From: Botryosphaeria dothidea
Taxonomy: Eukaryota; Ascomycota; Dothideomycetes; Botryosphaeriales; Botryosphaeriaceae
Assembly (NCBI GenBank): GCA_011503125.2
Contig: WWBZ02000002.1
Location: forward strand, 1,364,001-1,428,000
Direction: 5' to 3'
Length of the DNA stretch: 64,000 bases
Each line of letters starts with the position of its first letter. The stretch's first letter is position 1. The notes beneath the pieces are model-generated. The model had not been told where the DNA came from, did not search any database, and was given only the letters and a program-made list of their open reading frames with translations. The translations under genes and the position numbers were made by a program. Shown here one piece after another: positions 1 to 11,538 of this stretch.

Positions 1-1628
1 CACACCCTCCCAGCCCTCCTCCAGCAACTTTTCCAGTCGCGGCATCAATGTCGACAAGGCGTCCTCTTCCCTCTTCAGGATATCCGCCCTCTTCCACCCC
101 ACGTTCTGCACAAACCAGCTCGCACCCTGCAAGACAATGCCCGTTTCAAACGCTCCCAGCAAGCCATCAGGCACACCTTGCTTCCTTGCGCCCTCATATG
201 CGAGTGCATATCCCATAGCCTCTGCGATAGGCTGACAGAGCGGCAGAATCGCCGCGTTGAACGCCTCATCATTCACATCCTTCGTGCCCTCGGGTAAGCT
301 CGCGAGTACCTCCTTCGCCTCAGCCAACAGCCCCGCCGCGTACTTGACGAGCGGAGCGTCAGGATACGGCGACGGCGGAAGCGGGTGATCGCTTACGAGC
401 AGGTTGGAGACTAGGCGAATAGCGATGACAACGGTGTCACCCTCGGCGAGCGAATTACCGCGCATGAGGCTCTGACAGCTGATGATGGTGTTGTGCTCGT
501 AGAGGCCTTGCGCACCGCAGCGTTCGCCGAGCGTTGCCAGCGTTTGCTGTGCTGCCGTTTGGATGGCGCATTTGAAGACTATCGCAGTGGTGCTTTGAAC
601 GGCTGTGTCTTTGGATGCAGTGAAGATGTTGGCGGCGTATTTCGCGGCCGCTTCCCAGACGAAGGATTGGGCAAGGGCATGCAGAATGGGACGTTGCTGG
701 GTACGATATTTGAGAACTGGGATTTGGCTCCCGTTCGGGCCAGTGACGTGGCGGCGGTTTGAATATTTTGCTGCGATGTAGGTGCAAAGCTTCAGGCAGG
801 GGACGTTGACTGTCGATATTGACAGGGTGCCGATGCTTGCGCGGTGGATGATGGCGGAGAAATGCGTGACTGGATCTTCTGGTTTCTCCAATGTTCCAAG
901 TAGAGCCTCTTTCGGGAGTATCTTGTGGTTGAAGATGGTCACTGCATGATCGATGGCCGGTGCTCCAGCACGCTTAGGAAGCGCATATGATACGACACCC
1001 TGTTCCATCTTCTGGCCGTCATGAAGCATCACCCAAAAAGGTCTGATTCCTCGATCTTCATCGTCTACAATGAGCCTTGCAAATACAACAGCACCACTAG
1101 GCGTTCCAGCATCAGTGGTAGTCCATGACATAAACTTGGCAGCCTGGTGGTGTGGTGTATGAAGTTCAAAACCAGCATCGGAGCGCAGGGTTGCAGTAGT
1201 TTTCAGCTCATCCGCGTCGACTCCCCATCCGACCTCGGTAAGCAAAAACTGGCCATTGATGTCAAAGTTTAGCAGCTTTTCGATCAATGGCTGGAGGGCT
1301 GGTCGATCTGGAAGGTAATCGCCCAAAGTGCCGATGCACAGATTCAAGTGAGTAGTGAGAACAACCAAAGAATTGCCGGATTCGGCATGGATGGTGTCGA
1401 GATGAAACGCCCAAAACTTAGGGGATAATGTCAAAATATCTTGTAGTGAAATTGCTGTGAAAGAATTAGCGACGAGAAGCTCAGATGAGACGGCGTTGTC
1501 CTACCGTAGTGCCGACCAATCAGCCGGGCTCGGTCGTAAGCATTCTTGATATCTGCCGAGGATGCAAGCCCTGTCGGTCTTCCGGCTGCAAAAGGCTTGA
1601 GCTCCAATAACTCTTGAGTGTTTGGCAT
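1..1628 (-). CDS. Acyl-CoA oxidase, 3' end beyond window
   Basis: Catalyses the first, FAD- and oxygen-dependent step of peroxisomal beta-oxidation (acyl-CoA to trans-2-enoyl-CoA plus H2O2). The frame is open from the left edge to an ATG at 1628 (protein start MPNTQELLELKPFAAGRP), with one intron at 1455-1504. After splicing the N-terminal part reads 'TLSPKFWAFHLDT', typical of acyl-CoA oxidases, followed by 'LTEVGWGVDADEL' in the acyl-CoA dehydrogenase middle domain. Further on, 'NSLAEGDTVVIA' lies where the family carries its catalytic glutamate (AEGD/FEGEN-type motif). About 525 residues are visible; fungal acyl-CoA oxidases are usually about 650-700, so the C-terminus and any PTS1 signal are lost at the edge. 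It is divergent from the ABC transporter. Family sure; substrate chain length unknown. Confidence 0.88.
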
Positions 1629-2638
1629 GGCGGGCCCGAATTCCAAAGCTGGAAGCAGCTTGGATAGGTAGAAAGGTAGGGATCTGCAGCGTATATCCGA
1701 GCTTCGCACCAGGCGGCTTTATAAATGTCTTAGCCATTCCACGAATAGCACAAGCCAGATATGGTGGGGTGGCACAGCCAGAGTGCCTCATCTCGCTCGC
1801 TTCAAGCAGTCACTTTGGGAAGGCCAAGGGGCGGAGGGATCAGAAGAAAGCGGCAAAATGATGCTGAGCTGAGAAACACTTGCTTCTTGGGAAGGCTAAG
1901 AGCGCGTGCTGACAGGAGGTCCAGCGGGCTGACCAATAAGAAGCGGAAGCGAAGAGTCGCTGAGGCTCAGCAGCGTTGGACATGGCGCAGGCGAACATTG
2001 TCCCCAGCGAGATGGATGGAGTCATCTGATGCGGCGCGGAATGTACGGTGTGCCTGCTGTTCGGGAGGGTGTAGCGGAAAAGGCGGCGCGGAGCACCGAC
2101 GACTTCCGTATCAGTGAGATGGTCGATTGATGACTGATTTCAGATCAAGGATGTGGAGCCATGTCCGGCGCGATACTCGAGGTTCTCCGCATGATGAAGA
2201 TGCAGGCAGGCAGCAGTCGTGGGGGCTGAGAGGAGAGAAGCGAGCTAGGCAGAAGCGGCACAGCAATCGCACATCTGCTTTTGTGCGAGCAAGTCCGAGG
2301 GCCGAGGGGCCCTATCGATAAGACGATTGCGAAAAAGGCCAAGCGAAACACGCCAGTCAGGCAGCGATTAGACCGACGTCATGATCCGGGGCCAGTGTGC
2401 AGAGGTCGACGTCCGGCAAGCCCAGGAAACGGTTAATTCGACGTCGCAACCGGACCGGCCATCGAAGCAGAGCAGCCGTCTCGGACTTGATTGCGTGCTC
2501 GGAGTCGGGATGTGGATGCGCATGCGTGTGTGCGTGTAACGCGTCACCGCCACGCGAGAGCCCGTCAACCTTCCTCACCACCACTTCTCCAGCCGCAGTT
2601 GGAAGAAGCAGTCTCGGTTCCTTTCGCACGGCACCGTC
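1629..2638. other. Intergenic region between divergent acyl-CoA oxidase and ABC transporter genes
   Basis: One kilobase holding the 5' regions of both flanking genes. Short open frames on both strands show no domain or coding bias and are not called. No tRNA, repeat or element is visible. Confidence 0.6.
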
Positions 2639-5600
2639 ATGACCGTGCCTCCCGACGACGTGCTTCCGCTCGCGCACTGGCGGACGTGTGCTGGAGCCTG
2701 CGACCGCCCATGGCTCGCCAGCATTGTCGTCTCACCCACCTTGGACCGGGGGGCTGTTGATCGCTACCTTAGCGTCGCCCCCGCTGTCGCCGCTGCTGTC
2801 GTGCTGCTGCTTCATTGCATCTGGCCGTTGCTGAAACGCAGACCGCAATGGTCCAAGCGATTCGCCGCCGAGCCGAGGCAGCATGCCCACTCCACCCGCA
2901 AGACATGGACTCACTGGACTGCTTTCCTTTTCCTGCTGTCGTCTGCCGGCCTTGCAGTATCCATTGCCTCCGCAATTCTTCGTCCGCATTCCCCATTCAA
3001 TGCTCTTGGCGTTGCACCATGGGTACTTCTCCCGCTTGTTTCGCTGGGAAACTCTCGCTGATTAACTTTCTAGGCCATCTCTGCTCTGATCGTAGCCATT
3101 GCCCGCCCGAAGTCCACCCCCAAACTACTTTTGCTTCTGCTGCTCACCGTCCTGCTTTGCAGAACCGCCATCTTGGTATTGACGTTTCTTCCGTCAAAAG
3201 CACAGAAAGCCTTGGCCATTTCTGAAACATGCATCAGCGGGCTTGCCGTCGTTTCCATTTTGGGCATGCCTATGCGCGATCCAAATATGCCCACCACTGG
3301 CATCAGCCCGCCCTACTCATCTCCAACCTCCGAACTGCGCAGTCCAGAAGACAACCTGTCTCTGTGGCAATTCTTGACTGTGTCTTGGATGTCCCCGCTC
3401 ATCGCTCGCGGTGTAAAAAGGCAATTGAACGATGGCGACGTCTGGTTTCTACCATATGAGTTCCAGCATGCTAGGCTGCATGTTCTCTTCCGCGAGCTCA
3501 AAGGGAGTGTCGTAAAGAGATTGTTCCTTGCTAATGGCTTGGATCTAGTCATCACAACCTGCCTTGGCACCTTGGAATCTGCAGCAAGTAAGCCACTTCT
3601 CCATCTCCAACACAGGCCCAGCCACTTACAGCATGGCCACAGATTTAGTTGCTCCAGTACTACTTCAGCAGCTTTTGCTCTCAATTGAAGCTGGCGACAG
3701 AAAAACAGCCGTAATCTTTGCCACTCTCATCCTTGCCGTACGTTTGATTGCAGCGCAATCTGCAGTCATCAATATATGGTTCTGCAGACGATGCTATGAA
3801 CGGTCAAGGGGTGAGATGATCACCATGATCTACGAAAAGACTTTGACCAGAAAGTCGTTCGGCAACCCAGAGGGTGACAAACCGAAAGAGAACGGCGACG
3901 ATATTGTTGTTACCGGCAATGGAGCCGACAGCGACCAGTCCCCTATTGAGTCTCCCCACAGAAAAGGTTTCATGAGCCATCTCCGCTTTCAACTGAAGCA
4001 GATCTTCAGTCGCAAGAAATCCAATGCTAAAAATCTTCCCGAGGAAGAGAAAAAGCAGCCGGCTTCGATGGGCAAAATCCTGAACTTGATGAGGTAGGCG
4101 GACTTGAGTCAATATTGAGAGACGCAGCTCACCTCCAAACAGGAACGACGTATATGAGGTAGCTCAGAGGTAGGCCGCCGTCCCCAACCCTTCCTCGCAA
4201 CATCTTACTGACTGTATACAGATTCTGGGAATTCTCGGACATTTTCACGAAACCACTCCGAATGATCGTCGCAGTTGTGCTTATCTGGAAGCTTCTCGGC
4301 TGGCCGTGCCTCTTTGGCATCACTGCTGTCATATTAGCACAGGCCTTGAATGCCATCTATGTTCGCCTGCTTATCCGCTGGGAACGTATCCGACGTGCTG
4401 CGACGGACAAAAGGCTCCACGCAACTTCCCAATTCATTGAGGCGATCCGACACCTTCGCTGGTATGATTGGCAGGACCAATGGCTGGAGAAAATCATGGA
4501 TGCGAGGCAGCGCGAGTTGAACATCAGGGTTGTCACAACTATCTGGCAGATGCTGATCTCTACGACTAATCTTCTAGCCGGTGGGTTGTTTCCCGTGTGT
4601 GCATTCTTTGCATACACCCTCCTCGCTGGACGGCCTCTTTCCGTGGACGTTGCTTTCCCTGCATTGCAGCTTTTCAACATGTTGGCCGTCAGTCTTCGAG
4701 AGCTTCCAGGCCTCATTACTACTTTACTGAACGCATCCGTTGCCGTCGGACGTATCAACGATTTCATGGCGGAACCGGATAAAGAAGAAAAGTATTCGGA
4801 GCTGCGGGGATCTGATATCACCTTCCATGATGCTTCGTTTGCCTGGCCTGGAGCTAAAGACACCGTCCTGAATGAACTCAACCTCAGCTTCCAAGGTGGG
4901 CTGACTGTAATTGTGGGCAAAGTCGGGACAGGTAAGACTGCACTCCTGCAGGCTGTCCTCGGGGAGCTAGACAAGCGCAGTGGTGATGTCGTTGTGCCGG
5001 ATGAAATGATTGCCTACTGTTCACAATCGCCCTGGCTCCAGCATATGAGCATCAAAGAGAACATTCTCTTCAGTTCACCGTACGACGAGACTCGGTACAG
5101 ACAGGTCCTGGATACTTGCGCTTTGAACCCCGACCTTGCTAATTTCAAGCATGGCGATCTGTCCGATTTGGGCGAGAATGGCATTGGTTTATCTGGTGGC
5201 CAAAAGGCGCGAGTTGCTCTTGCCAGAGCCATCTATAGTCCAGCAAGGACACTACTGCTCGACGATCCTTTGGCAGCTCTCGATCACAACACGGCCCAGT
5301 CCATCGCAAACCGACTTTTCCGTGGGCCGCTTGTGGAAGGACGAACTGTTCTCTTGGTCACTCATCGAGTTGACCTTATCTGTCACATTGCAGATCAGAT
5401 CGTTGAAATTCGAGACAACAAGGCTTGGATAGTCGATGCCGAAGCACTCACCGCGGAGCTGCATGGCTCAGACGGGGCTCCCGATGCACCAACCGAATCT
5501 CTTGAAGATGGCACCGCCCAGGAAGGCGATAAGATAGCTGACAGCGAGCCGGATAAGTTCATTGAAGAGGAGGGAAGAAAAGAAGGAGAAGTCGTAGCCT

Positions 5601-7392
5601 CCGTCTACTGGGAGTACATCAAAGCCGGTAAAATCCGGTGGTGGATTGCCTTGATTTTAATCTTCATTCTTTTCCGCCTTCTGAGGCTGTTCAATTACTG
5701 GTTCCTGAAGGCCTGGGGAGAGGCGTATGAGCAATCTGGAGAACAATCCATCTCGTTCAGTCTCTCAGGCTTCTTCGACCATCTCCCTCCTCCGGAAGTC
5801 AATGTCCGACCTTGGCTAGTCTGGTACCTCCTCATCGCGTTAGCGCTTGCTGCGATGTACTTCCTATCAGACCTCGCCCTTCTCATCATCATATACACAG
5901 CCGGAAAACGTCTGTACAGGGAAGTCATGTGGAAGGTCAGCCGCGCGAACTTCCGCTTCTACGACGTTACTCCTGTTGGACGATTAATGAACCGCGTAAC
6001 ATCCGATATCGGAACACTCGATGGTGGCATCAGTGATCAGTTGCAGAGCGTGGCATGGTACTTCATTGGCTGGGTTGCGGCAATCGTCGTGATTGCCTCT
6101 GTCACTCCCCTTTTCCTCATCTGCTCTCTCGCCCTCACTGCTTGGTTCGTCTACATCTTCATGCGTTTCCTGCCTACATCGCAGAGCCTCCGCAGACTTG
6201 AGGTATAGGTCCTCCTTTCCACCATTGTGGAGTAAACTAACATCCATGATCAGATGGTGTCTTTGAGCCCACTCATGTCCAACTTCGGTGTGTTGCTTGA
6301 CGGATTGACTACGATTCGAGGTATGTATAGAGTCTTGGCGTCTGATCCAGCGCTCACACTACGCCAGCTTTCCGTGCCCAGCCTCGCTTCCAAGACCGTG
6401 TTGTCGCTGTGACGGACGCTTTTCAGAAAATGGACCATTTCTATTGGAGCCTTCAAGCCTGGCTGACTTACCGCTTTGACGCCCTCTCCGCATTCTCGTC
6501 CTTTGGCCTTACCCTGCTCGCTCTCTACGAAGACCTCACCCCCGGCCTCACAGCCTTCATGCTTACCTCAGCCTCCAACTTCGTAGTCTTCACCCACTCT
6601 CTCTGCAAGCAGTACGGTAAGCTCCAAATGGACTTCGTCTCGGTCGAGCGCGTCGTCGAACTCCTGCACCTCGACGAAGAGCCCGTCGGCACGCTAGAGC
6701 CACCAGCCTCCTGGCCCGCCTACGGCGACGACATCGTCTTCGACAAAGTCACCATCCGCTACGCGCCGCACCTCGAGCCCTCCCTCCAGGACATCTCGCT
6801 GCGCATCCCCGGCCGCTCCACCGTCGCCATCGTCGGCCGCACCGGCTCCGGCAAGAGCACCCTTGCCCTCACGCTGCTCCGCACCGTCCTGCCCGACGCC
6901 GGCGGCAGCGTTCGGGTCGGCGCCGTCGACATCGCCACCGTCGACGTCCACGCGTGGCGCCAGCGCATCACCTTCGTCGCGCAGGATCCCGTCCTCTTCC
7001 CGGGGAGCCTCCGCGAGAACCTCGACCCGGTCGCGCAGCACGGCGACGACGAGTGCGCGGCCGTGCTGCGGCGCGTGCTCGGCGAGGGGTGGGCGCTCGC
7101 CTCGCGCATCGACGGCGGCGGCAAGAACCTGAGCCAAGGCCAGCGCCAGCTGGTCGGCCTGGGGCGCGCGATTCTGCGGCGCAGCCCGATCATCGTGCTG
7201 GACGAGGCGACGGCGAGCATCGACAAGGAGACGGCGATGGCGATCCAGGAGGTGCTGCGGGACGAGCTGCGGGAGAGCACGGTAATTACGATTGCGCATC
7301 GCGTCGAGGCGGTGCGGGGCGCGGATTTTTGCGTTGTTTTGGATGGGGGTAGGGTCGTGGCGAGTGGGAGGCCGGATGAGGTGATGCTTTGA
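2639..7392 (+). CDS. Full-length ABCC (MRP-type) ABC transporter
   Basis: An ATP-driven efflux pump of the multidrug-resistance-associated (ABCC) group, expected in plasma or vacuolar membrane. Seven exons are inferred: 2639-3022, 3074-3587, 3643-4093, 4143-4169, 4222-6202, 6254-6320, 6368-7392, giving 1482 residues, the family size. Five N-terminal hydrophobic segments form TMD0. TMD1 is followed by NBD1 (Walker A GKVGTGKTAL, signature LSGGQ, Walker B LLLDDPLAALD with Asp in place of the catalytic Glu, as usual for ABCC NBD1). TMD2 is followed by NBD2 (Walker A GRTGSGKSTL, LSQGQRQL, Walker B IIVLDEATASID). The 27-nt exon 4 supplies the conserved 'NDVYEVAQR' segment, which supports the splice choice. 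Substrate cannot be read from sequence; a role beside the divergent acyl-CoA oxidase is speculative. Confidence 0.9.
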
Positions 7393-7901
7393 GTGGGGAG
7401 ATTTGAGAGATGGGTTTTGAGGAGTGTCTAAATTGGAAATGGATGGCCGTGCTGGGTTTTAGATAGAAGATTCGAACGGTTCTATCAAGAATTTGATTGG
7501 ATATAGATTGAAAAGAGATGGATCTGCGCTAGAGCAAGATATTGTGGTGGTCAGCGAATAAAAAGGTTTACATGGACGTTCGTGTTGGGTTCTGGAGCTT
7601 TGGAGTTGGCTGCCGATTGTTGCCGCCGGGAGACCGCACAGCCACACTTGGACACCGGAATCAGAGTCATAAGCTTGAACAGAGACTACTTCAATGACAA
7701 AAGAAGCCTCACTGGCTTCTTTTCAGTTCGACTGTATAGAAGAAACTATTGGAGGGGTGAACTGACCACTACGTTATCTTCGAGGATTGCGATATCCTTC
7801 TGGATCTCATCAGTCGCCGGGTCTGCATCAGGCGTAAGAGGCCGAGCTCAACTACAACCGTCGAAAACTCCTGTTCAGCCCGACTGTCACTTGACAAAAC
7901 C
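7393..7901. other. Intergenic region
   Basis: AT-richer spacer after the ABC transporter stop. An open frame starting at 7582 crosses it but has no recognisable domain upstream of 7902. No other feature seen. Confidence 0.5.
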
Positions 7902-9017
7902 ATGGCGACGCTCCTTTCCCTCCCGGCTGAAATCCGCCAAACAATCCTCCTCCTCTGCCTCCCCGACGAGGTCAACATCTCAAAGCCCTGGCCGCGCCAC
8001 ATCCGCTCTCTCGCCCACATCTGCACCCTCGTCCGCCTCGACATGCGCTGGGTCCTCGACCACTGGCACCCGAACCACCTCATCCCCTCCCCAAACGCCC
8101 TCCGCACCTGGGCCCAGAGACCCGCACCCCCTCCCTCCACCACTCTTCTCCTATCTCCAGCCACCTGGCCCCCTTCCGCCCCCACCACCACCACCCGCCA
8201 AACGCCCCGTCGTCCACAACTCCGCGCGCTTCCACCCCGACCGCGCCGCCTACGCCCACGACGACCTCCTCGCCGGGTGGCGCGCCGCCGTCCCGCTCCT
8301 CTCCCAAAACGCGGCCGCCCGCCTGCTCCTGCTCGACGCCACGCCCGCGCCGCTCTTCGCCCTCGACAAGCCCTGGCTCCCGCACTTCGTGCGCGACCGC
8401 CGCGCGGCGACGTTCCTGCTCGAGCACGTCGACGGGGTGGCGGACGTCGTGTGCGCGGGCGCCGGCGGCGGGGCGGGCGTGGCGTCTCGTCCGCGCACTC
8501 GCGCCCGTTTGTGCGGCTCGTGGGGGCGGCGTGCGCGGAGAGGCTGGGTGGCGGGGGGTTCGAGCTGGATGCGCGCGGCGTGGTGTTTGTGGGGCCGGGG
8601 GTGGTGGAGAGGGTGAGGGTGCGGGAGGAGGGGAGGGCTGTTGGGTTGCGGGGGGCGGTGGGGCGGGTCGTCAGAGTGGGGGCTGGGGCGACGGTGGGCG
8701 GGGAGGAGGCGGAGAGGTTGGGGGCGGTTGTGGAGGAGGTGAAGTGGGGTGGAGATGCGGAGAGGGCGTTTGGGGAGGTGGTGCAGGTGGAGGGGGAGGG
8801 CGTTGCGGCGGGGGATTTGGGGTGTGCGGTCGAGTTGAATTTGGGAGGGGGGAAGGGATTGGGTGAGGCGAGGAGGGAGTTTTTGGGGTTGGCTGCGAGG
8901 GACTTGGGGCTGAGGATTGAGAGCGTGGGTGAGGGACCGCGAAGATGGGTTCGATTGATTCAAGATTTGGAGAGGGAGAAGGTGGCGGGTGAGGAAGAAT
9001 TTGATCGAGAGACGTAG
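7902..9017 (+). CDS. F-box-like protein gene with apparently disrupted reading frame
   Basis: Starts at an ATG with MATLLSLPAEIRQTILLLC, the leucine-proline opening of fungal F-box-like proteins, continuing as a helical segment to about 8050. From about 8160 to 8485 the protein-like frame is a different one (conserved-looking PVVHNSARFHPDRAAYAHDD and LFALDKPWLPHFVRDRRAATF), and from about 8490 to the stop it returns to the first frame (RLVGAACAERLGGGGFELD). A weak-donor intron 8052-8160 (GTCCTC donor) could explain the first switch. No good splice pair explains the second, which looks like a one-base indel in a GC-rich run near 8480-8490. It could be sequencing error or a real lesion. No function can be assigned beyond possible ubiquitin-ligase adaptor. 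The coding strand is C-rich before about 8480 and G-rich after. Confidence 0.5.
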   Translation: MATLLSLPAEIRQTILLLCLPDEVNISKPWPRHIRSLAHICTLVRLDMRWVLDHWHPNHLIPSPNALRTWAQRPAPPPSTTLLLSPATWPPSAPTTTTRQTPRRPQLRALPPRPRRLRPRRPPRRVARRRPAPLPKRGRPPAPARRHARAALRPRQALAPALRARPPRGDVPARARRRGGGRRVRGRRRRGGRGVSSAHSRPFVRLVGAACAERLGGGGFELDARGVVFVGPGVVERVRVREEGRAVGLRGAVGRVVRVGAGATVGGEEAERLGAVVEEVKWGGDAERAFGEVVQVEGEGVAAGDLGCAVELNLGGGKGLGEARREFLGLAARDLGLRIESVGEGPRRWVRLIQDLEREKVAGEEEFDRET

Positions 9018-9644
9018 AGAATTAATTGGTGCTTGAGTAGATCATGGAGCAGGAACACCCACTGTTCGTCATACAGCGGTTCTCGATACTGCACGGATGT
9101 CTGCAGTGTGGTCATCTGATTGGCAGATGCGCGAATCTGCCATTCCTCAACCGCTACATTGCCTTTTACGCTTTCCTCATTAACATTAGCTCAGCATGTA
9201 GCTTATATCCTCATGTAATAGCATCCTCTACGGTTTGTTCCAAGCTTCAAACACCACGGGTTGGTCATTGAGATCAGGTTAGGATCACAGGTACGGATCA
9301 GTTAACTGGGTTGGCTTGGTCTGTCGGTTGCGCTCGTTTCGACTGTTTTCTTACACCCTGTTTGGCAATTCGGATGATTTAACAAATGAATGCTAGTCAG
9401 CTTTAACGTGAGATGTTCGCTGGCCACATCAAATTATTCCAATATTACACTCACCATTCAATGAAACCAACGAAGGATATGAGAGTTGAATGACAAGCCT
9501 CTGCGGATAATCGAGGGACCCCTGCGTTGCATCTTGATAGGGCAGTTGTTGCACAGAAACTAAGGTGCGTTTCTTTGAGAACAAATCGAAATAGCTTGCG
9601 ATGGGGTGCCCTATCGACCGGGAAGCGGGACAAATATCACTAGC
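9018..9644. other. Intergenic region between convergent genes
   Basis: Contains the 3' flanks of the F-box-like gene and of the metallo-beta-lactamase gene. No coding signal, repeat or RNA gene recognised. Confidence 0.5.
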
Positions 9645-10729
9645 TTAAGAATCCGACAACGGGATCCTCCATCCTTCCAACTCCTCCTTTCTTTTCTCGG
9701 CGATCCGATGATGTCTGTTCTCCTCCCAAACATCTCCACCCTCTCCAAATTGGTTCGACAAGTGCCCGAGGAAGAAGTCCAGGTTCTTATCCGCAGCCGG
9801 GAACGCGTCCTTGAACGTGTCGTAAATCTCCTGCACAGCCGGCTTCTTCAACGCCTGCTGGATCTTCTCTTTAAAAAGCTGGAGATACTTGCGATTGTGC
9901 GCGATGTCCTTCTTCGCATCCAGCTCCCAGCCTTGCTCGACATGGCCCGGGATGACCTTTGCCGGATTCAGCGACTCGATCAGGTCCAGCGTGCTCAGCC
10001 ACGCCGCATGAATAGCCGGCGTCTCGATCTCCTCGGCCCTGCATTCCACATCAGCTCCATCCGCACCCATCCGAAAAAGAAAGAAGTTTCCCAGAGAAAG
10101 AAACAGACACACGACACTCACCACACGTGGTTGCTCCTCGCATACACCGAGTCGCCACACACGACGGTCCGCTCGCTGGGCACCCAGAACAGCGTGTGGT
10201 CGACGCTGTCCCCCTGCACCGGGCCCAGCAGCATCACGGGCTCGCCGTCGAGGCTGAAGAAGCTGAAGGGGTAGGGGGAGGGCTTGGCGGGGGCGCGCGG
10301 CGAGAAGTTCTCGGCGCCGTGGATGGCCGGCCAGTACTTGACCTTCTCGTCGTACTCGCGCTCGATGCCGGCGCAGACGTAGGGCGCGGCGAGGAATTTG
10401 GCGGCCGGGTAGGCCTCGAGGATGGGGTTGGCGCTGAAGTAGTGCTAGCGGGGGGAAGCAGGGTCATTTGCTCGTTCTTTTTCAGGCTTTTTTCTTTCTT
10501 TCTCTTTTGGGTAGAGGGGGGAACACACGTCCGGGTGGTGATGCGTCACGAACACGGCGGCGAGATTGGTGTTGGGCGCGGTGGTGCGGATCCAATCGAC
10601 TACGGATTCGGCATCTTGGAGTAGGAAGGGCGGGTCGATCAGGATGGAGTCTGTGGGGCCAGTGATGAGGGTTGTGACCGAGGAGAGACCCTTGACGCTG
10701 GAGATGTGGTGTTGGGTTTTGAGGGGCAT
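9645..10729 (-). CDS. Metallo-beta-lactamase-fold hydrolase
   Basis: A zinc-dependent hydrolase of the metallo-beta-lactamase superfamily, 305 residues, probably cytosolic since no signal peptide is seen. Three exons on the minus strand: 10529-10729, 10122-10444, 9645-10038. The first intron falls inside the metal-binding motif: exon 1 ends THHHPD and exon 2 starts HYFSANP, so HxHxDH is complete only after splicing. A second metal-ligand region is VVCGDSVYA and a third is VIPGHVEQG. The C-terminal part, with EIYDTFKDAFPAADKNLDFF, is a helical extension. Substrate is unknown; relatives include glyoxalase II-like enzymes, thioesterases and lactonases. It is not evidence of antibiotic resistance. 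Confidence 0.85.
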
Positions 10730-10812
10730 GGTGAATGGTGGATCTGGAGGAACAAAAGTGTGGGAGTTATGGAAGTGTTATTTTGAAATGGAAATGGCCA
10801 GATGGGCCACTG

Positions 10813-10819
10813 ATATATA
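10813..10819 (-). promoter_or_regulatory. TATA-like box of the metallo-beta-lactamase gene
   Basis: ATATATA on the minus strand, about 85 bases upstream of the ATG at 10729. Confidence 0.4.
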
Positions 10820-11538
10820 GGTCCGGCAGAGGGTTAGGTATGCACCTGGAAATGCCGAATGTCTAGCATTAAAGTGCGGCTTGACCCCTCTTCAGCTGCA
10901 AGAGGAATGTGGGGTTGACTGATGGATGTGGAGAACCCAAAAACGGCCATGCTATCTACATCTGCGACACGATGCAAGTCTTGTGGAATATCATGAAATG
11001 TGAAGCGAATGGAGAGTGCGACTGATTCTGGTGTAGGGTACCTGCATGGCAAGTGCAGACGACGACGGCCAGTGACATGGCTTGGAGTGGAATAGGGGGT
11101 CATGATCGACCGACTCTGCAGCGCTGCGGGCCGCCAGGAACGTCGGAGGGCTATACGCAAAAGCACTACGCTGTCCATCCGCTGACCTTGTGCACTGGCA
11201 TTTTTGTTTTGGATGCTGTGCAACGTGCGTCTGTGACAGGGAAGAGAGCACGTTTCCCTGAATGGCCAACACGCGAATTGGCCGGCAATCTGGCACAGAA
11301 CTCTGCGAATTCATTTCTCCGGAGATGAAGATGTTTGCAGAGACACATCTGGTGCCTGAAAAGCCAATGAAAATAGATGCTAGCGGATAGCAATTACATC
11401 ACTGGTGCCATCTCGAAAGGGACTAGCTCAGGCAGCATCGCGGCCGGACCCCAATCCATCTCAGCCACAGCATCCTCATATATCTTCACGACCCCCCAAC
11501 CAGCATCCTTCTCGCTCTGCAACTCTGCATCATCCGCC
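10820..11538. other. Intergenic region between divergent genes
   Basis: Upstream region of the metallo-beta-lactamase gene (left) and the F-box gene (right). An open frame in phase with F-box exon 1 extends back to 11377, so a longer N-terminus is possible, but MGCDVYCALCGG at 11539 looks like the natural start. Confidence 0.5.

Noticed and set aside
1761..2321. Open frames between the acyl-CoA oxidase and ABC transporter genes
   Set aside because: Short, overlapping in several frames, no motif or codon bias; treated as promoter DNA.
3588..3615. 28-bp intron in the ABC transporter
   Set aside because: It would keep frame, but is too short for a fungal intron; a 55-bp intron 3588-3642 also keeps frame and gives the conserved VLLQQLL context.
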